From: Tangfeifania sp.
GTDB taxonomy: Bacteria > Bacteroidota > Bacteroidia > Bacteroidales > Prolixibacteraceae
Length of the DNA stretch: 30,501 nucleotides
NCBI GenBank assembly: GCA_018400515.1
Contig: JAGYMR010000006.1
Span: 1-30,501 of the forward strand
Reading direction: 5' to 3'
Shown: positions 15,170-23,778 of the stretch, piece after piece
How the letters are laid out: every line of letters starts with the position of its first letter
Numbering within the stretch: position 1 is the stretch's first letter
The notes under the pieces: model-generated
What the model was told of the DNA's origin: nothing
The model's database searches: none
Seen by the model: only the letters and a program-made list of their open reading frames with translations
Program-made: the position numbers and the translations under genes

Positions 15170-15862
15170 ATGGCAGAAGAAAAAATGAATAAAACATCTG
15201 ATATGAAAGAAGAGGAAACAGTGCAGGAAGAACATCTGACCAGCAGTGAAAACAAAGCGAAGAAAACGCAGGCGGAGAAGGCAGAAAATGAGACGCCGGA
15301 AACAGAAATCAGGGAAGGCCAAGAAGAAAGCAAAACCGCGAAAAAGGAGGCCGCAGAGAAGAAAGCAGAAAAGAAAGGGACTAAGAAGAAAACGGCCCGG
15401 GATAAAAAGGAGGAGAAGATCATTGAACTGGAAACCAAATTCAATGAGCTTTCGGAAAAATATTTACGCCTGCAAGCTGAATTTGATAATTACCGGCGCC
15501 GGACGATGCGCGAGAAAGCAGAATTGATCAAATCCGGCGGGGAAGATATACTAACAGGGATTTTACCGGTGATCGATGATTTTGAAAGGGCCATTGATTC
15601 CATGAAAGATGTGTCGGACGAAGATGCCGGAAAACAAGGGACCCTTTTGATTTACAGTAAATTCAAAGAATTCTTGAAACAGAACAATGTAAAAGAGATA
15701 GATGCCCTTCATAAGGAGTTTGACGTGGATCATCATGAAGCATTGACAAAAATACCGGCGTCCGAAGAAAAAATGAAAGGGAAAGTGGTTGATGTCGTTC
15801 AGAAGGGATATATGCTGAACGATAAAGTGATACGCTTTGCCAAGGTAGTTGTAGGAGAATAA
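15170..15862 (+). CDS. grpE: Nucleotide exchange factor GrpE
   Basis: GrpE releases ADP from DnaK and works with DnaJ in protein folding. The 230-residue protein begins with a long Lys/Glu-rich, low-complexity coiled-coil region (1-85), longer than in E. coli GrpE (197 residues total). The conserved core follows: KYLRLQAEFDNYRRRT (about 101-116), GILPVIDDFERAID and the C-terminal beta-wing ending GYMLNDKVIRFAKVVVGE. It precedes dnaJ by 8 bp and is certainly co-transcribed with it. The ATG at 15170 is the first in the frame and fits the predicted start point at about 15136. dnaK is not in the window. Confidence 0.95.
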   Translation: MAEEKMNKTSDMKEEETVQEEHLTSSENKAKKTQAEKAENETPETEIREGQEESKTAKKEAAEKKAEKKGTKKKTARDKKEEKIIELETKFNELSEKYLRLQAEFDNYRRRTMREKAELIKSGGEDILTGILPVIDDFERAIDSMKDVSDEDAGKQGTLLIYSKFKEFLKQNNVKEIDALHKEFDVDHHEALTKIPASEEKMKGKVVDVVQKGYMLNDKVIRFAKVVVGE

Positions 15863-15870
15863 ATTTTTGA

Positions 15871-17034
15871 ATGATGGCGAAAAGAGATTATTACGAAGTA
15901 CTTGGTGTAAGCAGGGAAGCGTCGGCTGAAGAGATTAAAAAGGCCTACCGGAAAAAAGCCATTCAATATCATCCGGACAAAAATCCGGGAGATAAAGAGG
16001 CTGAAAATAAATTTAAAGAAGCAGCTGAGGCTTACGAAGTGCTTCGCGATTCCGGGAAGCGGCAGCGTTACGATCAATTCGGGCATGCCGGTGTAGGAAG
16101 CTCTGCTTCCGGGGGAGCCGGTGGTTTTGGTGGCTTTTCCGATATTGAAGACATTTTTTCAGCCTTTGGCGACATTTTTGGCGGCCATTTTGGCGGCGGT
16201 GGGTTCGGCGGTTTTGGCGGCAGCCGGCAGAGCGGCCGGCGCGTTGTCCGGGGTTCAGATCTGCGGGTGAAGGTGCGGCTGACGCTTAGCGAAATTGCCA
16301 ACGGTGTTGAGAAGAAGATCAAAGTAAAGAAATATGTCCGGTGTACGCACTGTAACGGAACGGGTGCCAAAAACGCGTCGGCTTACTCCACCTGCAATAC
16401 TTGTCATGGCAGCGGACGGGTGACACGCGTAACAAATACCCTGCTGGGACAAATGCAAACCGCCTCTACGTGTCCCACCTGTCACGGCGAAGGAAAGATT
16501 ATTACCGATAAATGTCCTCACTGTGCCGGGGAAGGTGTCGTCCGGGATGAGGAGGTCATTCAAGTGAAGATTCCCGCCGGTGTAGGCGAAGGGATGCAAA
16601 TGAATGTTTCGGGAAAAGGAAATGCGGCTCGGCGGGGAGGCATCAACGGCGATCTGCTTGTTGTCATAACCGAGGAGGAGCATCCTACCCTTGTCCGTGA
16701 TGGCAATAACCTGATATACAATCTCTTTTTGTCTTTCCCCGAAATTACCCTCGGGACAACCGCCGAGATTCCGACCGTGGAAAGCAAGGTAAAAGTGAAA
16801 ATTGAGGCCGGCACGCAGCCCGAAAAAATCCTCCGGCTTCGCGGCAAAGGCCTTCCCGATGTGAATGGCTATGGCCGGGGCGACCTCCTGGTGCGGGTGC
16901 ACGTCTGGATTCCCAAAAAATTGAATACTGAAGAGCGGCGGCAGTTGGAAAAATTGCAAGATTCTCCTGGTTTCCAGGGAGGTCCTTCCTCCGAGGAAAA
17001 ATCTTTCTTTGAGAAAATGAAAGATATTTTCTAA
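15871..17034 (+). CDS. dnaJ: Chaperone DnaJ
   Basis: DnaJ delivers unfolded proteins to DnaK and stimulates its ATPase. The 387-residue protein has the full type I layout: J domain (about 6-70) with HPD at 34-36, a Gly/Phe-rich stretch (about 71-120), four zinc-finger repeats CxxCxGxG starting at Cys158, Cys175, Cys201 and Cys215, and a C-terminal substrate-binding domain. All eight zinc cysteines are present. ATG codons at 15871 and 15874 are both possible starts, differing by one residue. It is coupled to grpE 8 bp upstream. The Crp/Fnr regulator starts 10 bp after its stop and may be read through from the same message. Confidence 0.97.
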   Translation: MMAKRDYYEVLGVSREASAEEIKKAYRKKAIQYHPDKNPGDKEAENKFKEAAEAYEVLRDSGKRQRYDQFGHAGVGSSASGGAGGFGGFSDIEDIFSAFGDIFGGHFGGGGFGGFGGSRQSGRRVVRGSDLRVKVRLTLSEIANGVEKKIKVKKYVRCTHCNGTGAKNASAYSTCNTCHGSGRVTRVTNTLLGQMQTASTCPTCHGEGKIITDKCPHCAGEGVVRDEEVIQVKIPAGVGEGMQMNVSGKGNAARRGGINGDLLVVITEEEHPTLVRDGNNLIYNLFLSFPEITLGTTAEIPTVESKVKVKIEAGTQPEKILRLRGKGLPDVNGYGRGDLLVRVHVWIPKKLNTEERRQLEKLQDSPGFQGGPSSEEKSFFEKMKDIF

Positions 17035-17044
17035 ATCCTTTGTT

Positions 17045-17674
17045 TTGAGCAATTTTTATAAACAATACGCCTTTCTGGAAAAAGAGCTCCAGCAGGAAAT
17101 CATTGAAAAAGGGGTAAAAAAGGTTTTTCCCGCCCATGATTTTATCTTTCGCGAGGGCCAGTTCATTTCAAGTTTTCCCTTAATCCTGAAGGGACTCATC
17201 CGTATTTCGAAGACCAGCGAAGACGGCAATGAACTTTTTCTTTATTACCTCCGGGAAAACGAGGTATGTGCCCTCTCGGTCACTTGCTGCATGAACAATC
17301 TGAAAAGCAATGTTATGGCTGTAGCCGAAGAAGAATCAACGGTGATCATGCTTCCTGTTTCGCTGCTTGATCGCTGGATGTGTGAATATTCCACCTGGCG
17401 GCAGTTCATCATGAATTCTTTTCAGGTACGGTTTCGTGCACTCATGGATGCAGTGGACGCCATCGCTTTTATGCAGCTGGATGAACGGATGGTAAAATTT
17501 TTTTCTGACCGGTATCAAAAATCAGGGAGTCTCACATTTCCCGGTTCTCATCAATCGCTTGCACTTCAGTTGAATACCTCCCGGGAGGTTGTTTCGCGGC
17601 TTTTAAAAAAGCTCGAAAGGAATGGAAAAATCAGGCTGTCCCGGAATTTTATTGATTATTCCGGACTTTTGTGA
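17045..17674 (+). CDS. Crp/Fnr-family transcriptional regulator
   Basis: This 209-residue regulator has an N-terminal cyclic-nucleotide-binding-like beta-barrel (about 20-115, with FIFREGQFISSFPLILKGLIRI) and a C-terminal winged helix (about 145-205) whose recognition helix is in LNTSREVVSRLLKKLE. The ligand is unknown. It has a Cys cluster CALSVTCC (about 77-84) in the sensor domain, an arrangement seen in many Bacteroidota members, but no N-terminal four-Cys iron-sulfur pattern of true FNR. The start is TTG at 17045; no ATG precedes the sensor domain in frame. It lies 10 bp after dnaJ and is closed by two terminators downstream. Confidence 0.88.
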   Translation: MSNFYKQYAFLEKELQQEIIEKGVKKVFPAHDFIFREGQFISSFPLILKGLIRISKTSEDGNELFLYYLRENEVCALSVTCCMNNLKSNVMAVAEEESTVIMLPVSLLDRWMCEYSTWRQFIMNSFQVRFRALMDAVDAIAFMQLDERMVKFFSDRYQKSGSLTFPGSHQSLALQLNTSREVVSRLLKKLERNGKIRLSRNFIDYSGLL

Positions 17675-17732
17675 CTTACATTACAGTCGAGGGATTCCGG
17701 TTTCCTTTTCTTTGTTTCAGTCAAAATTAATA

Positions 17733-17764
17733 ATGAAGCATGGATGTGCTTCATGTTCTTTTTG
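17733..17764 (+). terminator. Rho-independent terminator after the Crp/Fnr gene
   Basis: A perfect 8-bp stem ATGAAGCA/TGCTTCAT (17733-17740 with 17747-17754) has a TGGATG loop and is followed by GTTCTTTTT. It probably ends the grpE-dnaJ-regulator transcript, 58 bp after the stop codon. Confidence 0.7.
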
Positions 17765-17798
17765 GGTTATAAAATCGGTTAGTAGTTGAAGGTTGTTT

Positions 17799-17829
17799 AG
17801 CCGGGCTCACAGGAGTCCGGCTTTTTTTT
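17799..17829 (+). terminator. Second, strong Rho-independent terminator
   Basis: The stem AGCCGG/CCGGCT (17799-17804 with 17817-17822) continues as an inner CTC/GAG around an ACAG loop and runs straight into eight Ts. It is oriented for plus-strand transcripts. It lies 45 nt after the first terminator and just before the 3' end of the opposing thioesterase gene, which it protects from read-through. Confidence 0.85.
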
Positions 17830-17839
17830 CGTGAAGATT

Positions 17840-18271
17840 TTACTCGGAGGGTTCATCCCGGATCACGATCCCCGCTTCCCTGAATTGATCTTCCAGGATT
17901 TCAAAAGATACAGGCCGCCCTTTGTGGGTTAGTACCGTCGTAATTTTTGCATCTGCCACCAGCTGATCATCCGCTTTCCGCAGGATCTGTTGTTTGAAAA
18001 TGAGCCGCAGCCTTCCGCGTCGCACGATTTTCAAGCGAACCAGAAAGCGGTCGCCCGGACGCAGGGGAACCTTATAATCCAGCTCCGCCCTTATCACGAC
18101 TGCATCGTAGCCCTCGTCATGAAGCCGGGCGAAGCTCAGTCCGGCTGAGAGAAGGAACTGGTGCCTGCAGTGTTCCAGGTAATTCTGATAGACCGCATTG
18201 TTCACAATCCCCTGTATATCGCATTCGTAATCACGAACTTGCATCTCCAGTTGAAAATCAAAAGAATCCAT
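17840..18271 (-). CDS. Acyl-CoA thioesterase, 4HBT hotdog family (YbgC/FadM-like)
   Basis: A single hotdog domain of 143 residues that would hydrolyse an acyl-CoA thioester in the cytoplasm. The catalytic-type segment YECDIQGIVNNAVYQNYLEHCR near the N-terminus aligns with the 4HBT pattern (Asp in DxxGxVxNxxY). RAELDYKVPLRPGD and the later beta-strands complete the fold. The frame extends upstream to 18346, but those 25 residues (Ser/Pro/Asn-rich) are not hotdog-like. The ATG at 18271 begins MDSFDFQLEMQVRDYE, the usual family start, so I chose it. It follows the FAH-family gene by 93 bp and may be the last gene of that group. The substrate is unknown. Confidence 0.85.
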   Translation of the reverse strand: MDSFDFQLEMQVRDYECDIQGIVNNAVYQNYLEHCRHQFLLSAGLSFARLHDEGYDAVVIRAELDYKVPLRPGDRFLVRLKIVRRGRLRLIFKQQILRKADDQLVADAKITTVLTHKGRPVSFEILEDQFREAGIVIRDEPSE

Positions 18272-18364
18272 GTTGTTTGAATTGGTTTGTAATCCGTTTT
18301 TTCCGGGCGATGGCAGGGCTTTTGTTGCTGAGAGGCCCTTTGCCAAATGCAGGAAGATGTTCTG

Positions 18365-18979
18365 TTACCTGACAAGAAAATCGAGGACCTTTTCGTTTTC
18401 GAGGTATCCCTCCAGGTGGTCCCCGATTTTTACCGCGCCCACCCCCGCAGGAGTACCGGTAAAAATAAGGTCGCCGATCTTCAGGGTCATGTATTTTGAA
18501 ACATGGGAGATAATCTCTTCAAAATCAAAGATCATCCACTCGGTGTTTCCTTTCTGGACCGTTTTTCCGTTGATATCCAGTCGGAAGTTAATGGATTCGG
18601 GTTCCGGAAAAGAGTCAGCCGGGAAAAAGATGTTGCCGATGGCAGCCGCCCGGTCGAATGCTTTGGCTTTTTCCCAGGGGTGTCCCTTTTTTTTTAGTTC
18701 TTGCTGAATGTCCCTTGCCGTAAAATCAATCCCCAGCCCAATTTCATCGTAATAACGGTGGGCAAATCTTCGTTCAATATTCTTGCCGATGCGGTTGATA
18801 CGAATGACCAGTTCGATTTCGTGATGCACCTCCCGGGTCCATTCCGGTATAAAAAAAGGATCGTTGTTCCGCAGCAATGCTGAATCGGGTTTTAAAAAAA
18901 ACAGCGGTTCTTCCGGGACTTCACTGTTTAGTTCCCGGGCATGTGCCACGTAATTCCGGCCGATGCAAATGATCTTCAT
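18365..18979 (-). CDS. Fumarylacetoacetate hydrolase (FAH) family protein
   Basis: This 204-residue protein has the compact FAH catalytic fold: KIICIGRNYVAHARELN at the N-terminus, FLKPDSALL, the metal-binding HHEIELVIRI (acidic pair about residues 72-74), GIDFTARDIQ and the C-terminal LIFTGTPAGVG. Members act on beta-diketo or oxo acids (fumarylpyruvate hydrolase, oxaloacetate decarboxylase FAHD1, 2-keto-4-pentenoate hydratase). The short size and N-terminal GRNY are like the FAHD1/YcgM branch, so an oxaloacetate decarboxylase or acylpyruvase is possible, but the substrate cannot be assigned. It stands 133 bp after the exonuclease gene in the same direction. The ATG at 18979 starts at the conserved MKIICIG. 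Confidence 0.88.
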   Translation of the reverse strand: MKIICIGRNYVAHARELNSEVPEEPLFFLKPDSALLRNNDPFFIPEWTREVHHEIELVIRINRIGKNIERRFAHRYYDEIGLGIDFTARDIQQELKKKGHPWEKAKAFDRAAAIGNIFFPADSFPEPESINFRLDINGKTVQKGNTEWMIFDFEEIISHVSKYMTLKIGDLIFTGTPAGVGAVKIGDHLEGYLENEKVLDFLVR

Positions 18980-19112
18980 CTGTTAATAATTTTTGAAAAT
19001 GCGAATGAATCACCTCCCCGGAAAACGGGTTGCGGCGGGTGAAATTCCTGGAAAAGGGGAATGTCTTTTTAAATTGCCAGAACCCCGAAACAGGGTAGGG
19101 AGGGGCAGGAAT

Positions 19113-19919
19113 TTATTTTTCCAGCATCCGCAGTTTTATTTTTGTAAGCACTTTTTTGGTATAAAGCGGGAAATCGCTGTTCATGATCCAGCCGAAATAT
19201 CCCGGCTGTTCCGTTAATATTTTTTCCACGGGAACCCCTTTGTTTTTTCCGAAGTTAAAAACTTCCTGCCCTTTGTCATTTAAAACAATCCGTCCGGCAA
19301 AGTCCACATTCCGGTCGTAGGAGGAGAATTCGCTTAATCTTTCCACATCATTGACGACGGGCCATGACCTGTTTCCACGGTTATCTTTGTATTCCACATC
19401 CTGATACAGGTCGAGTTGTGCTTTTAATACCTCGTAGGTAGCCCGGGTATCGGCAATTGCACTGTGGGCACCATCCAGTTTTTTATGGCAGTAAAATTTA
19501 TAGGCCGCTTCCAGCGTCCGTTTTTCCATTTTGTGGAAGATGGCCTGGACGTCAATAAATTTTCTTTTTTTGAAATCGATGTCCACATCGGCCCGGAGAA
19601 ATTCTTCTGCCAGCAGGGGGATATCAAACCGGTTGGAATTAAACCCCGCCAGATCGCACCCTTCCATAAATTTTGCCAGGTTTTTGGCCACCTCCCTGAA
19701 GGTCGGTTCATGGGCCACATCTTCATTGGTTATTCCATGGATACTGGCGGCTTCTTCCGAGATGGGTTGTTCCGGGTTAATCCTGCTCAGCATCTCTTCT
19801 TCCGTTCCATCCGGACGGATCTTAAGCAATGCAATTTCAACAATGCGGTCTTTTACAATATCGGTTCCTGTGGTTTCGAGGTCGAGGAATACGACCGGGT
19901 TTTTAAGATCTAACTGCAT
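19113..19919 (-). CDS. DnaQ-like DEDDh 3'-5' exonuclease with ExoX-like C-terminal segment
   Basis: A 268-residue exonuclease with all three Exo motifs: FLDLETTG (Asp13, Glu15), GFNSNRFDIPLL (motif II Asp) and HSAIADTRATYEVL (motif III His and Asp, DEDDh type). It is the family of the proofreading epsilon subunit and RNase T. A C-terminal region of about 45 residues (FGKNKGVPVEKIL to PGYFGWIMNSDFP) resembles the ExoX C-terminal domain, which sets it apart from plain epsilon. It lies 28 bp downstream of dnaN, the sliding clamp, and is probably co-transcribed. A proofreading or repair role with the clamp is inferred. No clear clamp-binding pentapeptide was recognised. Confidence 0.9.
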   Translation of the reverse strand: MQLDLKNPVVFLDLETTGTDIVKDRIVEIALLKIRPDGTEEEMLSRINPEQPISEEAASIHGITNEDVAHEPTFREVAKNLAKFMEGCDLAGFNSNRFDIPLLAEEFLRADVDIDFKKRKFIDVQAIFHKMEKRTLEAAYKFYCHKKLDGAHSAIADTRATYEVLKAQLDLYQDVEYKDNRGNRSWPVVNDVERLSEFSSYDRNVDFAGRIVLNDKGQEVFNFGKNKGVPVEKILTEQPGYFGWIMNSDFPLYTKKVLTKIKLRMLEK

Positions 19920-19947
19920 AAAATGAATTTTCTTCGGGCATTGGTGG

Positions 19948-21078
19948 TTATCCGTTAATCATCATGGGCATGAGGAGCATCAGTACATCTTCCTCCTCTT
20001 CCTCTTTTTCGGCCGGAAGAAGGAGTCCTGCCCGTGAGGGATCGCTCATTTCCACCCGCACATCGGTGGCGGGAATATTGGATAATATTTCAAGCAGGAA
20101 GGTGGATTTGAATCCGATCTCAATTTCATCCCCGTCATATTCACACTTCAGTCGCTCTACAGCCGAAATCGAGTAATCAATGTCCTGGGCCGAGACAACC
20201 AGTTGATTATCGTTGATGCTCAATTTGACGAGGTTGCTGGCCTGGTTGGAAAAAACAGAAACCCGTTTTACCGTATTGTAGAAGGAGAGCCGGTCGATGA
20301 TCATTTTGTTGGGATTGTCGGAGGGAATGACCGAGTTATAGCTCGGGTAGTTCCCTTCCACCAACCGGCAGATGAGTTGGTAGTGGGAGAGGGTGAAAAT
20401 GGCATTCTTATCATCGAATTCCAGTTTAACATCGTGCTCTTCTTTGGGCAGCAGGTTCCTCAGCAGGCTTGCCGGTTTTTTGGGGAGAATGAACGAAGAC
20501 TCAAAATCAGAAGCGGCATCGCTTCGCCTGTAACGCACCAATTTATGGGCATCCGAGGCAACAAAACTCATGTTTTCAGCCGTTAATTCTACAAAAATGC
20601 CGTTCATCACCGGTCGCAATTCATCTTCAGCTGTAGCAAAAAGCGTTTTTTCAATGCCTTTCTGCAGCAGGCTATGATCGACGGTTACTGTTGTTGCCGA
20701 CGCTTCATTGACCTCCGGGGATTCAGGAAACTCTTCACTGCTTTGTCCGGTAATGCTGAATTTCCCGTTTTCTGAGAAGATCTCAATTCCGAAATTTTCA
20801 TTGTTCACCTGGAAGGTCAGTGGCTGTTCCGGAAATTCTTTCAGGGTGTCAATTAATAATTTGGCAGGCACTGCAACGGTTCCCTCCCCTTCAGTATTAT
20901 CCAGTTCCATGCTGGTAATTAATGTGGTCTCCAGGTCGGAAGCCGTAATGGTAAGATCCGTTTCCCCGAGCCGGAACAAAAAGTTATCCAGAATGGGCAT
21001 GGTGTTTTTACTGCTGATAACTTTGCTGATGGCTAACAGATGGCTCAACAGTTCGGTGCTTGAAACAACAAATTTCAT
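19948..21078 (-). CDS. dnaN: DNA polymerase III subunit beta (sliding clamp)
   Basis: The beta clamp forms a ring on DNA and tethers the replicative polymerase and repair enzymes. The 376-residue length is normal for three repeated clamp folds. Recognisable segments are MKFVVSSTELLSHLLAISKVI at the N-terminus, the middle-domain stretch HKLVRYRR and the typical C-terminal LLMPMMING. It is transcribed from a consensus promoter just upstream (21146-21114). dnaA is not adjacent, so this is not evidence for an origin here. The ATG at 21078 begins directly at the conserved N-terminus. One copy of the dispersed 60-bp element is just behind its promoter. Confidence 0.97.
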   Translation of the reverse strand: MKFVVSSTELLSHLLAISKVISSKNTMPILDNFLFRLGETDLTITASDLETTLITSMELDNTEGEGTVAVPAKLLIDTLKEFPEQPLTFQVNNENFGIEIFSENGKFSITGQSSEEFPESPEVNEASATTVTVDHSLLQKGIEKTLFATAEDELRPVMNGIFVELTAENMSFVASDAHKLVRYRRSDAASDFESSFILPKKPASLLRNLLPKEEHDVKLEFDDKNAIFTLSHYQLICRLVEGNYPSYNSVIPSDNPNKMIIDRLSFYNTVKRVSVFSNQASNLVKLSINDNQLVVSAQDIDYSISAVERLKCEYDGDEIEIGFKSTFLLEILSNIPATDVRVEMSDPSRAGLLLPAEKEEEEEDVLMLLMPMMING

Positions 21079-21113
21079 TAGTATAAAATTATTTTAAACA
21101 TTTGTAATTCAAT

Positions 21114-21146
21114 CAAATATAAATTAATGGCATCTTTAGTTTACAA
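21114..21146 (-). promoter_or_regulatory. Consensus promoter of dnaN
   Basis: On the minus strand TTG (21146-21144), 22 bp, then TATATTTG (21121-21114) fit the Bacteroidota promoter, with an exact -7 box. The start point would be near 21107, giving a leader of about 30 nt before the dnaN ATG. The dispersed repeat B ends 5 bp behind the -33 box. Confidence 0.65.
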
Positions 21147-21151
21147 GGCCC

Positions 21152-21211
21152 ATGGAACTCGCATTTATTTTATTCATAATACTTTGTGATTATAAATCAT
21201 GCTCGTTTCAT
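21152..21211 (+). repeat. Copy B of the ~60-bp dispersed element
   Basis: Left arm ATGGAACTCGC (21152-21162) and right arm ATGCTCGTTTCAT (21199-21211) flank an A/T-rich centre. It lies between the gldF-gldG stop and the dnaN promoter. The interior ATTTATTTTA is shared with copy C, so homology extends beyond the arms. Confidence 0.85.
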
Positions 21212-21329
21212 TAGTATAGTATTAATTTTTAGTTTATAATTTTATTCGAATATAATTAAATTTAATCTCTGTATTTCAGGTATCAAATCAAAATTTTTTA
21301 AAGAAACCGGGTACACGAATATACAAACT

Positions 21330-23777
21330 TTAATTGCATTTACCTATTGGAGAAACGTTGATTTTTTTTCGTGAGTAGCGGGCCCGGCGGGAGGCGTTGT
21401 AGATCACACCAAAAAGAGCAACCACAACCAGAGGCAGCAGGACATTCAACCACTGCCAGCGTGCTTTTTCATGGCGTAACCGGACTTTATCCAGGAGCCG
21501 GAGTTTCTGATTGCGGTTGCGCAAATGCATGATTCCCTGTTCATCATCGAGGTAATAAACGGCATTCATCAAAAACGCTTTATTTCCGAATGTTCTTCCT
21601 GAAACGCGGTCAAAGCCCAGTTCCCGGATCTGCGGAGGATTGGTTGAGCGGTTCACCTCGTTGGTGATGAGTCCCCCGTCAGCAATGATGACCATTTTGG
21701 TGGGGCGGCTTTCGGTTATAAATTTGGATGGCTGAATTCCGAGGGGCTCGGTCATCCGGTTCTTAAAAACAGATGTAAAAGTTCCCTCCAACAGGACTCC
21801 TGCCGGGATGAATGACTCGTTGAACAGTTGGCGGTCGGGGGGGTTATCGATGTTTTTGAGGCTCACGGTGGAGGGTGATTCCACTCTCCGGGCATAGGGG
21901 GAGGTGGAAAGAATGACCTCCTTATTAATTTCCGGATTTCCCGGCAGGGTGTCAACCGAGGAGACAAATTCTGTAAGAACGCGGTTTAAATTTTTACTTA
22001 GGGGGTGGTTGTCGCTGGGAACCAGAAGCGGGGAGTAATACCATGGATGCAGGGTGAACTGCGGTTCATTTCCCGGCGGGGCGGTATTTACCCGGATCCG
22101 GGCACAATCCACATCCTGCAGGAGTTCCTTGTTCAGCCGGACACCGTAACGGAACAGCTGGTCGGACAGGTTGAGGTTGCGCGGAAAGGCAAAAGTCATG
22201 TGTCCCGCAGATAAACTGTCGAGATCAACTTTAACGGGATCAATAAGCCATAGCACTTTTCCCCCCTGCATAATGAACTGGTCAATACTGAATTTATCTT
22301 TTTCCGGAAACGGTTCAACAGGATCGGCAATGATCAGGATATCTGTTTGTGGCCGGGCGGTCAGCAGCGAATCGGCCCCGATCCGCCGCACCCGGAAATC
22401 CCCGGTCAGTGAAGAGGCAAAATCGTACACCTGGTAACGGTCGGGCTCCCCGTGTCCTTCGAGAAAAGCAACTGTTGACCGGCGGGAGGAGCGGAGTTTC
22501 TGAAGGGCATTTACCAGCTCAAATTCAACATTTTCTATGGAGTGGTTGAAATTGGCTTCATGGGAGAAGTCCGGATTGTATTTTAAAAAGTTCACGGCCC
22601 GTTCCCGTCCGTTGTACCGGACAATGGCACCGGGAAAAATCAGCTTTGTACTCACGCCCTGTTCCGTTTTGTGGCGGAAACTGGTCGGGCGGATCCCTTT
22701 TTGTTTCAGTTGTTCAAAGAATTTTTTTTGTTCTTCCCCGCTCCCCGCACTGTATGGATCTGTAACCTTTATCCGGATTTCCCGGGAGGCATAGGCATTT
22801 AAAATGGCGGTTTTTTCGAAAATTTCCTGCTGCAGTTTTAGTAATCCGGGTTCAAGCCGCCCTGCTAGGAAAAGCTCGATCTCCACGGGGTGCTTCAGTT
22901 TGTTGGCAATGTCTGTGCTGACTCTGGAGATGGAGAAACGTTTGTCGGATGTGAGGTCGATCCGGTAAAGGAGGTTCCCTGATCCCCAGAAAACAACGGC
23001 CAGGATGCCAAAAATCAAGAGTGTTTTTTTCCGGTAGCTTCGACTTTTCTTTTTTTCGTTGCGCAGGAATCCCATGGTAAGCCACAGGAAAATGAAGGGG
23101 ATACCGAGGAAATAGATCAGATCGCGAAAGTCGATAACTCCGCGGGATATGGATAAGTAGTGGTTATTGATGCTGAGCCAGGAAAAAAGCTGTTCGACCA
23201 GGTAGGGCACCCCTGATCCGCCGATAAAATCGAAGCCCAGGTAGAAAACAAAGGAGAGGGCCATGGCCAGGATAAATGCCACGATTTGGTTTTCGGTAAG
23301 TGCGGAAGCAAAAAGTCCGATGGCAATATAGACCGCCGCCAGGAAAAACAGGCCGGTGAACGAGCCCCAGGTTGCTCCGGTATCAATGCTTCCCACCGGG
23401 TTTCCCAGAAGGTAAACCGAAAGAAAATAGAGCAGTGTGGGAAGCAAAGAGAAAATCACCAATACCAGGGCAGCAAAAAATTTGGCAAGAATGATCTTAA
23501 AGTCGGAAATGGGGCGGGACATGAGAAGCTCCAGGGTACCGCTCCGTTTTTCATCAGCAAAGAACCGCATGGTAATGGCCGGTACCAGAAAAAGATAGAG
23601 CCAGGGGGCCAGCGAAAAAAGCCCTTCAAGGGTGGCATAACCATTGTCGGGGATGTTATAGGCTCCCGGAAAAACCCAAAGGAAAAGGCCGGTTACCAAT
23701 AAAAAAACCAGTACGGCCAGGTATCCGATCAGCGATCCTAAAAATGTTTTAATCTCTTTCCGGAATAGTGTAAACAT
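21330..23777 (-). CDS. GldF-GldG fusion: ABC-2 permease fused to gliding-motility GldG-like protein
   Basis: This 815-residue protein joins two normally separate proteins. Residues 1-245 form an ABC-2 permease like GldF with about six membrane helices (RFFADEKRSGTLELLMSRP is the ABC-2 signature). Residues about 250-800 match GldG: a membrane helix (about 250-270), LTSDKRFSIS, an extended periplasmic ABC_transp_aux region with VAFLEGHGEPDRYQVYDF, and a last helix (about 775-797) before a basic tail. With a GldA ATPase it would form a transporter needed for gliding in Flavobacterium; in non-gliders its role is unsettled. Its ATG lies 1 bp after the lpxB stop, so they are co-transcribed. No frameshift is needed: the frame is open throughout. 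The ATPase is not in the window. Confidence 0.9.
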   Translation of the reverse strand: MFTLFRKEIKTFLGSLIGYLAVLVFLLVTGLFLWVFPGAYNIPDNGYATLEGLFSLAPWLYLFLVPAITMRFFADEKRSGTLELLMSRPISDFKIILAKFFAALVLVIFSLLPTLLYFLSVYLLGNPVGSIDTGATWGSFTGLFFLAAVYIAIGLFASALTENQIVAFILAMALSFVFYLGFDFIGGSGVPYLVEQLFSWLSINNHYLSISRGVIDFRDLIYFLGIPFIFLWLTMGFLRNEKKKSRSYRKKTLLIFGILAVVFWGSGNLLYRIDLTSDKRFSISRVSTDIANKLKHPVEIELFLAGRLEPGLLKLQQEIFEKTAILNAYASREIRIKVTDPYSAGSGEEQKKFFEQLKQKGIRPTSFRHKTEQGVSTKLIFPGAIVRYNGRERAVNFLKYNPDFSHEANFNHSIENVEFELVNALQKLRSSRRSTVAFLEGHGEPDRYQVYDFASSLTGDFRVRRIGADSLLTARPQTDILIIADPVEPFPEKDKFSIDQFIMQGGKVLWLIDPVKVDLDSLSAGHMTFAFPRNLNLSDQLFRYGVRLNKELLQDVDCARIRVNTAPPGNEPQFTLHPWYYSPLLVPSDNHPLSKNLNRVLTEFVSSVDTLPGNPEINKEVILSTSPYARRVESPSTVSLKNIDNPPDRQLFNESFIPAGVLLEGTFTSVFKNRMTEPLGIQPSKFITESRPTKMVIIADGGLITNEVNRSTNPPQIRELGFDRVSGRTFGNKAFLMNAVYYLDDEQGIMHLRNRNQKLRLLDKVRLRHEKARWQWLNVLLPLVVVALFGVIYNASRRARYSRKKINVSPIGKCN

Positions 23778-23778
23778 G

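Noticed and set aside
17045..17674. Oxygen-sensing FNR with an iron-sulfur cluster
   Set aside because: It has no N-terminal cluster of cysteines; the few Cys lie mid-domain, so only the broad Crp/Fnr family is assigned.
19948..21078. Replication origin next to dnaN
   Set aside because: No dnaA neighbour or DnaA-box cluster; dnaN is often away from the origin in Bacteroidota, so the gene alone is no evidence.
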